44,376 bases of DNA from Streptomyces sp. NRRL F-6131. GTDB lineage: Bacteria > Actinomycetota > Actinomycetes > Streptomycetales > Streptomycetaceae. Within the stretch, counting starts at the first letter, position 1. Each line of letters starts with the position of its first letter. The translations under genes and the position numbers were made by a program. Where the stretch lies: the NCBI GenBank assembly GCA_000719695.1, contig JOHN01000063.1, positions 1 through 44,376 of the forward strand, in the 5' to 3' direction. Positions 14,769-23,109 of this stretch are shown here, in pieces. The notes below the pieces were generated by a model. It made no database searches. It had not been told where the DNA came from and worked only from the letters and a program-made list of their open reading frames with translations.

Positions 14769-14807
14769 GCGCGGCCCGGAGGGCCTGTCAGGCCCTCCGG
14801 GCCGCGC
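14769..14807. terminator. perfect 17-bp hairpin terminator
   Basis: Arms 14769-14785 and 14791-14807 pair exactly around tgtca. It is 29 bases past the stop of the secreted-protein gene. Confidence 0.8.
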
Positions 14808-14809
14808 GC

Positions 14810-14890
14810 GTGCGTGCTCGTGCGTGCCGGTTCGTGCGCGTGCGTGCTCGTGCGTGCCGGTTCGTGCGCGTGCGTGCTCGTTCGTGCTCG
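14810..14890. repeat. 30-bp tandem repeat, about 2.7 units
   Basis: The units 14810-14839 and 14840-14869 are identical, and 14870-14890 starts a third copy that diverges. The repeat is made of gtgcgtgc/ttcgtgc words. It lies between the terminator of the secreted-protein gene and the 3' end of the next minus-strand gene. Confidence 0.8.
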
Positions 14891-14928
14891 CGGGCTTGTT
14901 CGCGCTCGTCATCGGTGCGGCGGCCGGA

Positions 14929-15732
14929 TCACGCCCATGTGGTGACGGAGAAGTCGACGGTGGGTTGGTTGGCCCAGGAGATGCTGTCGATCTTCGCCAT
15001 GGCGACCCGTTTCTGGTCGGTGATGACGCAGATGACAGCGCCGGCCACCATGCCCTGATCCGCGGCGTCGCGCTGGCTGTCGAAGCGGGCCGACTCCAGA
15101 CCGCCACCCGCGGCCGCCGCCCGGCACGACTCGAGGGTGACCGCCACCCCCTGGCGGAGAAGGCCTGCGGATCGTCCCTTCTCCAGTTCCAGGACCGGGG
15201 TGATGCAGCCGAACCATCCCATGTCGAAGGCGTTCGCGTCCCGGCTCGGCAGGTCCCGGGCGTTCACCTTCTGAGTCAGCCGGTCCGAGTCGAAGTCGAT
15301 GTGCACATAGGTGGTGTTGTCGCAGGCCGGTGGCGACAGCCTCATGGGACGGGGCGCGGAGGCGACCGCGGGGGGCGGGGTCGGCGCCGCCGGGGTGCCG
15401 GCCGTCGCGGCGACGGTCGTCGGCGAACCGGGCGAACCGGGCGAGCCGGTGGCGGGGGCGGGCTGCGGGTCCGCCGAGGGCCGACTCGGCGGGTTCCCCG
15501 CGGTCACGCCGGCCGTCGACGTGACCGGAGGGGCCGCCGGCCCTTTTGCCCCCGTGGTGCTGTCGTGGCCCCACAACCCGAACATTCCAGTGATGAGCGC
15601 CGCGGCAACGACGGGAATGCCTCCGTAGAGAGCGCCCATTTTCGCGGCGCGGTACGGATCGGTGGGCGGTGCGGGGGACCCTCCAGGAGGCGGCGCGGGA
15701 GACGGGGAGGGGGTGGGCGAACCAGAGGTCAC
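14929..15732 (-). CDS. membrane-anchored protein with extracellular four-cysteine domain
   Basis: 267 aa. Residues 1-28 are a Pro/Ser-rich cytoplasmic tail, 32-54 one membrane helix (MGALYGGIPVVAAALITGMF), about 58-130 a Pro/Ala/Thr/Gly-rich wall-spanning linker, and 131-267 a globular domain beginning 'SPPACDNTTYVHIDFDSDRL'. The domain has four cysteines (137, 176, 203, 235), enough for two disulfides. The layout resembles extracellular sensor parts of actinomycete membrane proteins, but no kinase domain is present. The start is GTG 15732 (GAGAGAG upstream); the ATG at 15780 lacks a site. It is divergent from the AfsR-like regulator. Function unknown. Confidence 0.7.
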   Translation of the reverse strand: MTSGSPTPSPSPAPPPGGSPAPPTDPYRAAKMGALYGGIPVVAAALITGMFGLWGHDSTTGAKGPAAPPVTSTAGVTAGNPPSRPSADPQPAPATGSPGSPGSPTTVAATAGTPAAPTPPPAVASAPRPMRLSPPACDNTTYVHIDFDSDRLTQKVNARDLPSRDANAFDMGWFGCITPVLELEKGRSAGLLRQGVAVTLESCRAAAAGGGLESARFDSQRDAADQGMVAGAVICVITDQKRVAMAKIDSISWANQPTVDFSVTTWA

Positions 15733-16164
15733 GGCAGCTCTCTCGATCGATGCCAGATCCAGGATTCGCCATCTTTCCATGCACAGATGGCAATTGATTA
15801 ATCGTCAGTTTTACTGATCAGCGCCATTACGCTTCGATGCGCACGAAGAAGGACCGCCCACGATCGGATCGGGGGCGGTCCGTTGATCGAGGAAACAGCA
15901 CGGTGCCCGTTCGCGGCGCGGTGAGGGCGGCGGACCCCCGTGGTACCCACCGCCCTCACCCACGGGCCGGAGGTTGGTGAGCACGCGCAGCGTCCGTCGG
16001 TGTGCGCGGTTCCGGCCATCGCAGGGGCGTCGGCCGCACCGTGCCGCCCTGCTGGAGAGCCACTCTTCGCGACCGGCCGGGGGCAAATCTTGGACAGACC
16101 TTGAATCGCCTGTACGGGGCGGTCGCGCCGTGGCTACGCTGCCCGTGGGGAGGGGTGGTCGGCG
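15733..16164. other. 432-base divergent intergenic region
   Basis: It separates the membrane-protein gene and the AfsR-like gene. It includes an AT-richer stretch near 15780-15835, unusual for this window, and the hairpin at 15851-15881. No gene with a ribosome binding site was found. Confidence 0.6.
15851..15881. other. isolated hairpin in the divergent region
   Basis: GGACCGCCC (15851-15859) pairs with GGGCGGTCC (15873-15881). The loop contains a further CGAT-cgg-ATCG stem. It looks like a terminator, but neither flanking gene ends here. Confidence 0.55.
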
Positions 16165-19032
16165 GTGGTGGAGTTCGGCCTGCTCGGCACGATCGAGGCT
16201 TTCGCGGACGGCCGTGCGGTGGACGTGGGGCACCTTCGGCAGCGGTGCGTGCTGGCCGTCCTGCTGATCGACGTCAACCGGGCGGTGTCCGTCGACGAAC
16301 TCGTCGACCGTGTCTGGGGGGACCGGGCACCGCAGCGCGTCAAGGGGACGCTGTACGGCTACCTGTCCCGGCTGCGGCAGGCACTGGCTCCGGATCCGGA
16401 CCTCGCTGCGGAGCCGGCACCGGCTCCGGATTCGGCGGCGCGGATCGTGCGCCGGCCCGGGGGCTACGTCCTGGAAGCGGATCCGCTGTCCGTGGACGTC
16501 CACCGGTTCCGTGAGCTGGTCACGTCGGCCCGCACCGCCCCCGACGAACGGGCCGCGGCACTGATGCACCAGGCCCTGGACCTGTGGCGGGGCCAACCGT
16601 TCGCCACCGTGGACACCCCCTGGTTCTGCGACCTGCGCCAGGCGCTGGAGCGGGAACGGTTCTCCGCCGAACTGGACCGCATCGACGTCCGACTACGGTG
16701 CGGACTCCACGGCGAACTGCTGCCCACGCTCACCGCGCTGGTCGCGGAGCACCCCCTGGACGAGCGGCTGGCCGGCCAGTTCCTCCTCGCCCTCCATCGC
16801 GGTGGCCGCTCCGCCGACGCGCTGGCCGGCTACCAGACCATCCGACAGCGGTTGGCGCAGGAGCTGGGCATCGATCCCGGGGTCGCGCTGCAACAACTCC
16901 ACCAGCGGATCCTCGCCGGCGACCCGGCCCTCGGCGCTCCCGGTGCCCCCACTGCCGAAGCCGCCGGGAACTCCCCCGCAGCCCCGCACTCCCCCGACGC
17001 CGCCGTCCGGCACCCGACGCCCCGCCAGCTGCCCGCCGCCCCGCAGCGGTTCGTCGGCCGCCGCGCCGAACTGACCCGGGTCGAGGAGCTCCTGCGCGGG
17101 CCGGATCCGGGGACGGCACCGTCCCTGCTGGTGATCGACGGGACGGGCGGCGTGGGCAAGACCTGGCTGGCCGTGCACTGGGCGCGTCAGCAGCTCGACC
17201 GCTTCCCCGACGGCCAGCTCCACCTGGACCTGCGCGGGTTCGCCCCCGACGACGAGCCGATGCCCGCGCACCAGGCTCTGGCGTGCCTGCTCGACGGCCT
17301 CGGCGTACCGGACAGCACCCTGCCCGCCACCACGGACGCCCGGGTCCGTCTGCTGCGCAGCCTCACCGAGGACAAGCGGATGCTCTTCCTCCTCGACAAC
17401 GCCCGCGACACGGACCAGGTCGTCCCGTTGCTGCCCACCGGCCCCTCCTGCGCGGTCCTGGTGACCAGCCGCACCCGGTTGAGCGGTCTGGTGACCGCAC
17501 ACGGGGCCCGACCCCTGACCCTGGACGTCCTGACGCCCGCCGAGGCGCACCAGTTGCTCGAACGCCACCTCGGGCACGAGCGGATCCGGGCCGAGCCGCG
17601 CGCGGCGGAGGAGATCGTCGCACGCTGCGCCCGGCTGCCGCTGGCGCTCGGCGTGGTCGCCGCACGCGCCACCGCGCACCCGCACTTCCCCCTGTCCGCG
17701 CTCGCCACGGAACTGCGCGAGTCCCAGGACGCACTGGACGCCCTCAGCGCCGGTGAGCAGCACACCGACGTCCGTGCCGTGCTGTCGTGGTCCTACCGGG
17801 CCCTGACCGCCCCTGCGGCACGCCTCTTCCGCCTCCTCGCCGCACACCCCGGCCCCGACCTCGCGCTGCCCGCGGCGGCGGCCCTGGCGGGCGAACCGGT
17901 ACGGGCGGCCCGACCGGCACTGGTCGAGCTCGTCCGCGCCCACCTCGTCACCGAGCCCTCGGCCGGCCGCTACGCCTCCCACGACCTGCTGCGGGCCTAC
18001 GCGTTCGAGTTGGCCGCCGACGATCCCGAACGGCCCGCGGCCCTGCGCCGGCTGGTCGACCACTACCTGCACTCCGCGCACGGCGCCGACCTACTGCTGT
18101 CGCCGCACCGCGCGCGATCGGCCCCGCCACCCCTGCCGGACGGCGTCGCGGTGCAGCGGCCCGGGGACCACGCGCAGGCCATGGCCTGGTTCGCCGCCGA
18201 GCGCGAGGCGCTCCTCGCCCTGGTCACCACCGCCGGGCGGGCCGGCCTCGACGAGCACTGCTGGCACCTGTCCCGTGCGATCACCACCTACCTGGGACGC
18301 CGCGGTCACTGGAACGACCTGACCCGGATCCAGCACACCGCCCTGGAGGCCGCGACCCGACTCGGCGACCGCGACAAGCAGGCCGAGTCCCACCGGGAAC
18401 TCGGCTGCGCCCACACCGAGACCGGGAACCTCGACCGGGCCCACCGCCACCTGGGGCTCGCCCTGGAACTCCACGACGCGCTCGGCGACGACGCCGGCAT
18501 CGCCCGCACCGAGGTGATGCTCGGCTGGACCTGCGAACGCGAGGGGCGGCACCGCGACGCCCTGCGGCACGACCGGCGGGCGCTGGAGCTGTTCGAGGCG
18601 CTCGGGCACCGCGCCGAACAGGCCCGGGCCCTCAACGCGGTCGGCTGGGACCACGCCCAACTCGGGGACCACCGGGAGGCGGTGGCCTGCGCCGTGCAGG
18701 CCCTGCGCCTCCAGGAGGAACTCGGCGACGTCCGCGGCCAGGCCAACACCTGGGACACCCTCGGCTACGCCCACCAGCAGCTCGCCGAACACACCGACGC
18801 CGTCCACTGCCACGAACAGAGCCTGCACCTCCACCGCACGGTCGGACACCGCTACGGCGAGGCCGAAGCCCTCAGCCACCTGGGCGACGCCCACCACGCG
18901 ACCGGCGACCCGACGACCGCCCGCCAGGCCTGGACCCAGGCCCTCCACATCTTCCTCGACCTCGGCAACGCCCAGGAGGAGTCCGCCGACCTCCACACCA
19001 AGCTCGCCGGCCTCGACACCCCGACCACCTGA
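16165..19032 (+). CDS. AfsR/SARP-family STAND transcriptional regulator
   Basis: 955 aa. N-terminal OmpR-type winged helix (about 1-102, 'RQRCVLAVLLIDVNRAVSVD', 'VKGTLYGYLSRLRQAL', 'GGYVLEAD'), bacterial transcriptional activator domain (about 108-250, ending 'ALQQLHQRILAGD'), and a linker. A NB-ARC ATPase follows, with Walker A GTGGVGKT (326-333), Walker B-like 'MLFLLDNARD' (406-415) and 'VLVTSRTRL'. The rest is a winged-helix/arm region and a C-terminal array of TPR repeats (about 690-950). This is the large SARP class typified by AfsR, which activates secondary metabolism or development genes by binding direct repeats near promoters. No biosynthetic cluster is adjacent. The start is GTG 16165 or the next codon, GTG 16168; GGAGGGG is upstream. 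Confidence 0.92.
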   Translation: MVEFGLLGTIEAFADGRAVDVGHLRQRCVLAVLLIDVNRAVSVDELVDRVWGDRAPQRVKGTLYGYLSRLRQALAPDPDLAAEPAPAPDSAARIVRRPGGYVLEADPLSVDVHRFRELVTSARTAPDERAAALMHQALDLWRGQPFATVDTPWFCDLRQALERERFSAELDRIDVRLRCGLHGELLPTLTALVAEHPLDERLAGQFLLALHRGGRSADALAGYQTIRQRLAQELGIDPGVALQQLHQRILAGDPALGAPGAPTAEAAGNSPAAPHSPDAAVRHPTPRQLPAAPQRFVGRRAELTRVEELLRGPDPGTAPSLLVIDGTGGVGKTWLAVHWARQQLDRFPDGQLHLDLRGFAPDDEPMPAHQALACLLDGLGVPDSTLPATTDARVRLLRSLTEDKRMLFLLDNARDTDQVVPLLPTGPSCAVLVTSRTRLSGLVTAHGARPLTLDVLTPAEAHQLLERHLGHERIRAEPRAAEEIVARCARLPLALGVVAARATAHPHFPLSALATELRESQDALDALSAGEQHTDVRAVLSWSYRALTAPAARLFRLLAAHPGPDLALPAAAALAGEPVRAARPALVELVRAHLVTEPSAGRYASHDLLRAYAFELAADDPERPAALRRLVDHYLHSAHGADLLLSPHRARSAPPPLPDGVAVQRPGDHAQAMAWFAAEREALLALVTTAGRAGLDEHCWHLSRAITTYLGRRGHWNDLTRIQHTALEAATRLGDRDKQAESHRELGCAHTETGNLDRAHRHLGLALELHDALGDDAGIARTEVMLGWTCEREGRHRDALRHDRRALELFEALGHRAEQARALNAVGWDHAQLGDHREAVACAVQALRLQEELGDVRGQANTWDTLGYAHQQLAEHTDAVHCHEQSLHLHRTVGHRYGEAEALSHLGDAHHATGDPTTARQAWTQALHIFLDLGNAQEESADLHTKLAGLDTPTT

Positions 19033-19464
19033 CCCTGCTCCTGAGAGCCGACCGCAGTCGCACAACTGTTTCTCCAGGAAGGTCGCGCGACGGTCGGTCG
19101 GATGTCGCTCGGCCTGTTCCGTCGCGACTCGCCCGGCCGCACCTGAGTCGAACACCGACTCCTTCAATTCCAAGTGCAGGGCGCCCGAAGGACCTGCCGG
19201 AGCCCCCGCACACGTGATCGCTCGAACGCCGTCGTCGGCTGTTCGCCCCACGTCGGTTCACCGATCTCCGCGCCACCGCCACCGCGGGAACTTCCTGGTC
19301 AGGAGCCCAACACTGCTGTACATCAAGCCTCTTGAGAGCTCTCGGTCGGACTGGCGGAACGGTCCACGAGGGGGCCCTGGCGGTAGAGTCGGCATAAGTC
19401 ACCAACCAGCCCGGCTCCGGCCGGTCTCAGCCATGCCCGATCGACTCGCTGGAGGTTCCCCCGG
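19033..19464. other. 432-base gap, hairpin but no supported gene
   Basis: CGCGACGG (19086-19093) and CCGTCGCG (19119-19126) can form an 8-bp stem with a 25-base loop, a weak terminator candidate for the AfsR-like gene. A short stretch near 19155-19185 resembles one near 31060-31100. Nothing else is recognised. Confidence 0.5.
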
Positions 19465-19620
19465 ATGACGACTCCCACCGACGACCACCGGCCGCGCCGG
19501 CGCAAGCGCCGCACCTGGCCAACCCCTCGCACCCTCGCCGTCCGCGCCCTCCTCGGCGCCGCCCAGGGCGCCGGTGCCCTGCCCGCCGCCCTCCTCATCC
19601 ACTGGCTCACCACCCGCTGA
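19465..19620 (+). CDS. very small membrane-active protein, 51 aa
   Basis: ATG 19465 with GGAGG nine bases upstream; stop TGA at 19620. The product has a very basic N-terminal third (RPRRRKRRTWPTPR, residues 9-22), then an Ala/Leu-rich hydrophobic helix (about 24-48, VRALLGAAQGAGALPAALLI) and ends LTTR. It is probably a small membrane protein with its positive end in the cytosol. Codon third positions are nearly all G/C, which supports real coding. No family or partner is recognised; it stands alone, convergent with the MFS gene. Confidence 0.55.
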   Translation: MTTPTDDHRPRRRKRRTWPTPRTLAVRALLGAAQGAGALPAALLIHWLTTR

Positions 19621-20007
19621 GCCCCGGCCCTCCCGGACCTCGGGTGGTCCTTCACGGCCGCGAACCGCTGCTCGTGAGCCCAGGCCGGGACCGACCCCGT
19701 GCCAGCCGCATTTCCTGCTGCCGCACGCCACCCGGGACACGCCGCCGCACCGCACCGGGAACCACGGGTACGCCGACACCAGCTGGCGCGCGAAGCCCCG
19801 TACCGTCCCGAGGCCACCGTTGCCCTCCCGGCCGGCCACGCTTCCCAGAACCTCTCGAGAATCGAACACCGGCTTCCTCGAGAACACCTTTCCCGGGTGC
19901 GGGATGGGGAATTCCTGAAACCCCGCTTCACCAACACCGCCTACGGGGCCGGCCTCCGCACGGCCCGCCCCGGCCGGCGCTCCCGACCGGAGCACGCCCG
20001 TTCGCCG
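19621..20007. other. 387-base convergent gap, nothing recognised
   Basis: It lies between the stops of the 51-aa gene and the MFS gene. Frames lack starts with binding sites. A GTTCGATTC T-arm-like word on the minus strand near 19856-19864 does not extend to a tRNA fold. Confidence 0.5.
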
Positions 20008-21267
20008 TCAGGCGCGGACCCCGGGCGCGGGGTCCGGGGCCGCCGTGTCGGGGTGGACCCGGTGGCCGTACGCCCGGACGAGGGCGGTGGCGAGGAGCGC
20101 GACGGCTCCCCCGAGCACCATGACGGTGGCCGGGGAGGAACGGTCCACCACGAGGCCGCCGGTCAGGGCGCCGATCGACAGGGTCGCCTGGAAGGACGAG
20201 GTGAACAGCACACCGGCCGCCTCCGGGGCGTCCGGGGCCGCGGCGAGGAACCAGGTGAGCGAACAGACCGGCACGGCCCCGTACGCCGCGCCCCAGAGCG
20301 TCAGCAGGACGGCGGCGCCCGGGCCGCCGGTACCGAGCAGGGGCATCAGCAGGGCCGCGACGCCGAGCAGCGCGGCGGCCGTGCCGAAGACCGGGCGCAG
20401 GGCGCCGGCCGCGCGGCCGCCGGCGAGCGCGTTGCCGAGCATTCCGGCGGCGCCGTACGTGAGCAGGAGGCCGGTGACCAGGCCCGGGCCGGCCTGGGCG
20501 GTGGTCTCGAGGAACGGAGTGACGTAGGTGTAGCTGCCGAAGTGGGCCAGCACGATCAGGAAGGTCACGACTAGGCCGGTCCGGGTGCCCCGGCCGGCGA
20601 GCAGCCCGCGCAGCACGCCCGGGCCGGTGGTCGTCGGCGGGGGCAGCGGAGGGAGCGACCCCAGCAGGGCGGCCAGGGTCAGCAGGGTCAGCGCGGCCAC
20701 CACCAGGAAGGCGGCCCGCCAGCCGGCCAGCGAGCCGAGGAACACGCCCGCCGGTACGCCGAGGACCGAGCCGAGCGGGACGGCGGTGAAGAACAGCGTG
20801 GTGGCCCGGGCCCGGCGGTGCTCCGGGACGAGCCGTGCGGGGAGCCCGGCGCCGATCGACCAGAAGCCTCCGATGACCAGGCCGAGGGTCACCCGGGCGC
20901 TCAGCACGGCCCAGTAGGCGGGGGCGAGGGCGTTGAGGAGGTCGGCCACGACCAGGAGCAGCAGGAGGACGCAGAGCATGCTCCGCCGGTCGGCGCGCCT
21001 GGTCGCGACGGTCACCACGGGTGCGGCGACCGCGGCGACGATGCCCGGGAGCGTCATCATCAGCCCGGCGGTGCCGTCGGAGATCCGGAAGGTCGCGCCG
21101 ATCGGGGTCAGCAGGCCGATCGGCAGGATCTCGGTGGTGACGATGGCGAACACACCCGTGGTGACGGCCAGGACGGCCGGCCAACCGCCCCTGCGGGCAA
21201 GGGAGCGCGGGCGGCGGGGGCCGTTGCCCGGCGGGCGCGGTGCGGGACGGAGAGCGGTGTCGGCCAT
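20008..21267 (-). CDS. MFS efflux transporter (AraJ/sugar-drug exporter type)
   Basis: 419 aa with twelve predicted membrane helices. The start of helix 1, 'AVTTGVFAIVTTEILPIGLLTPI', is characteristic of the arabinose-efflux/AraJ-like branch. The loop between helices 2 and 3 has 'TRRADRRSML', the MFS motif A region, and 'ALAPAYWAVLSARVTLGLVIGGFWSIGAGL' covers helices 4-5. The substrate is unknown; the branch includes exporters of sugars, chloramphenicol and purines. The ATG at 21267 (MADTALRP) follows an AGGAC site. It is divergent from the M16-type peptidase gene, with 237 bases between them. Confidence 0.88.
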   Translation of the reverse strand: MADTALRPAPRPPGNGPRRPRSLARRGGWPAVLAVTTGVFAIVTTEILPIGLLTPIGATFRISDGTAGLMMTLPGIVAAVAAPVVTVATRRADRRSMLCVLLLLLVVADLLNALAPAYWAVLSARVTLGLVIGGFWSIGAGLPARLVPEHRRARATTLFFTAVPLGSVLGVPAGVFLGSLAGWRAAFLVVAALTLLTLAALLGSLPPLPPPTTTGPGVLRGLLAGRGTRTGLVVTFLIVLAHFGSYTYVTPFLETTAQAGPGLVTGLLLTYGAAGMLGNALAGGRAAGALRPVFGTAAALLGVAALLMPLLGTGGPGAAVLLTLWGAAYGAVPVCSLTWFLAAAPDAPEAAGVLFTSSFQATLSIGALTGGLVVDRSSPATVMVLGGAVALLATALVRAYGHRVHPDTAAPDPAPGVRA

Positions 21268-21492
21268 GCGGGAGGTCCTGTTCCGTGCGGGGTGGGTGTC
21301 ACCCCGGAGTCCACCAGCCGGGCAGGGGCTCGGTCTGGCGCGAATCGGACCTCGACGTCCGGCCGTCCCAACCACCGCCGTCCCAGCCACCGCCGTCAGG
21401 GCCGTCGCCGCCGAGCCCCGGGCCCGGCGGACGAGCGAATGACCTGGTGAGCGCGGTCAGACCGGCCTTCAAGGTCGACAAAGCGATGTATG

Positions 21493-21498
21493 TATGAT
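21493..21498 (+). promoter_or_regulatory. -10 box TATGAT of a leaderless-type promoter
   Basis: TATGAT ends six bases before the ATG at 21505. No ribosome binding site is present; the -35 region is weak (ttcaag, 21468-21473). Confidence 0.5.
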
Positions 21499-21504
21499 CA
21501 CCCG

Positions 21505-22983
21505 ATGCACCACGACCTCATCGACGGCGTCCCCGTCATCTGGACCGAGACGCCCGGCCCCCTCGATGCCACCCTGATGTTCGGCTGCGGGGTCCAGGAC
21601 GAGACCTTCCGGACCCTCGGGGTGACGCACCTGGTCGAACACCTGGCGATGAGCACGCTGCCCCGGCTGCACTTCGACCACAATGCCTCCGTCAGCCTCT
21701 CGATCACCGACTTCACCTGCTCCGGCCGCCCGGAACAGGTCGTCGACTTCCTCGCCCGCGTCTGCGCGGCCCTCACCGCCCTTCCCCTGGAGCGGATCGA
21801 GAAGGAGGCCGGAGTGCTGGCCGCCGAGGGCAGCGGAGCGGCCGACCCGGTCACCGGCGAGCTGCTGTCGATCCGTTACGGCACCCAGGGCCTCGGACTG
21901 GCCTCCTTCAACGGCCCCGGCCCGGACCGGATCCCGCTGGAGGCCGTCCGGGACACCGTCGCCCGCCACTTCCACGCCGGCAACGCCGTCCTCGCCCTGA
22001 CCGGCCCACCGCCGGAGGGCCTGCGCCTCCCGCTGCCGCGCGGCCCCCGCACCGCCCGCGCACCGCACCCGGCGCCGCGCCACACCGGCCCGTCCTGGCA
22101 CCGGGCCGACGTCCCCGGTCCCGGCCTGCTGCTCTCCTGCGACCTCAACGACCAGGCGATGCTCCTGGCCACCCACGTCCTCTCCCAGCGCCTGACCGAC
22201 ACCGTCCGCCACGAGCACGGCCTGAGCTACGACGTCGGCGGCTCCGCCGTCTACGTCGGCCCCGGCCGCGGCGAGCGCAGTGTCCACCTGGACGTCCGCG
22301 AGGGCCAGGAGAAGCGCGTCGCCGAACTGCTCTGGCAGGAGGCACTGCGCCTCGCCGAGGAGGAACCGACCGAGGCCGAACTGGCCGAGGAACGGGAGGC
22401 CGCCCGGGAGTTCCTCACCGACCCGCGCACCCTCGACATGGAGGTCGCCGAGCGCGCGGCGGACCTGCTGCTCGACGAGACCCATCTGGACGCCGCGACC
22501 AAGCTGAAGCTGCAGGCCGAGGTGACCCCGGCGCAGGTGCGGGAGGCGTTCGCGGCGGCGCTGGAGACGGCGCTGCTGCTCGTGCCCTGCCAGGTGGAGC
22601 AGCTGGCACTCCGCCGGCCCGACCGGTCGGCGCTGCCGGCCGGCGGCTGCTCCGAGCGCACCGCGCTGCCCGCCGGGCCGCAGTACCGGCCGCCGCTGCT
22701 CGCCCGCGCACGGTCCGGCGCGGCCCGCAAGGTCCGGCTGGTGGTGAACGCCGACGGCGCGTGGTGGCAGGACGAGGAGGGCGCGGTCCACGGCTTCCCG
22801 TACAGCGAGGTGGTCGGCGTCGAGGTCCACGAGGGCGGCCGCATCCTCCATGGCCTCGGCAACTGCTTCGTCGCCGTGGTCCCGGAGCTCTTCTCCGGCC
22901 TCGGCCCGGCCGTCGCCGCCGTCGACGCCGCCGTCCCGGAAGCCCTGCGCTACCCGGTCTCGGCCCTCCGCGCCACCGGCTGA
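21505..22983 (+). CDS. M16 (insulinase-type) metallopeptidase-like protein
   Basis: 492 aa. The inverted zinc motif HxxEH is present as H42-L-V-E45-H46 in 'LGVTHLVEHLAMST', and a downstream acidic helix 'ERIEKEAGVLAAEGSG' offers the third ligand (probably Glu108). The second half has the M16 C-terminal lobe pattern: 'LATHVLSQRLTDTVRHEHGLSYDVGG', then 'EEEPTEAELAEEREAAREF'. The final ~90 residues are a separate domain with 'AWWQDEEGAVHGFPYSEVVGVE'. The size fits a single-chain, two-lobe member. Unlike PqqF-type genes it has no RiPP or redox neighbours. I prefer the ATG at 21505 over 21490 because of the -10 box placement. It is cytosolic with no signal peptide. Confidence 0.78.
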   Translation: MHHDLIDGVPVIWTETPGPLDATLMFGCGVQDETFRTLGVTHLVEHLAMSTLPRLHFDHNASVSLSITDFTCSGRPEQVVDFLARVCAALTALPLERIEKEAGVLAAEGSGAADPVTGELLSIRYGTQGLGLASFNGPGPDRIPLEAVRDTVARHFHAGNAVLALTGPPPEGLRLPLPRGPRTARAPHPAPRHTGPSWHRADVPGPGLLLSCDLNDQAMLLATHVLSQRLTDTVRHEHGLSYDVGGSAVYVGPGRGERSVHLDVREGQEKRVAELLWQEALRLAEEEPTEAELAEEREAAREFLTDPRTLDMEVAERAADLLLDETHLDAATKLKLQAEVTPAQVREAFAAALETALLLVPCQVEQLALRRPDRSALPAGGCSERTALPAGPQYRPPLLARARSGAARKVRLVVNADGAWWQDEEGAVHGFPYSEVVGVEVHEGGRILHGLGNCFVAVVPELFSGLGPAVAAVDAAVPEALRYPVSALRATG

Positions 22984-22990
22984 CCCGAGC

Positions 22991-23038
22991 CCGGCGTCCA
23001 GCTGTCGGGTGCGGCGGTTGGACGCCGGTTCGTCGTGG
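22991..23038. terminator. 10-bp stem, long-loop terminator
   Basis: CCGGCGTCCA (22991-23000) pairs with TGGACGCCGG (23029-23038) between the stops of two convergent genes (22983 and 23110). The 28-base loop makes this moderately convincing. Confidence 0.5.
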
Positions 23039-23109
23039 GACGGCCGTGGTGGCGGTCTGCGGCGACGTTGTCCGCAGCCTCGTCGAACTTCGGCCGGACC
23101 GGCTGTTGC

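Noticed and set aside
14810..14890. CRISPR-like repeat array
   Set aside because: Units are contiguous with no spacers and no cas genes are present.
16165..19032. STAND/NB-ARC antiphage (Avs-type) protein
   Set aside because: The N-terminal OmpR-type DNA-binding and BTAD domains make it an AfsR/SARP transcription regulator rather than a nuclease-effector STAND protein.
19845..19880. tRNA T-arm-like words (GTTCGATTC and, near 19165, GTTCGACTC) on the minus strand
   Set aside because: The T-stems do not pair and no acceptor, D or anticodon arms can be drawn around either.
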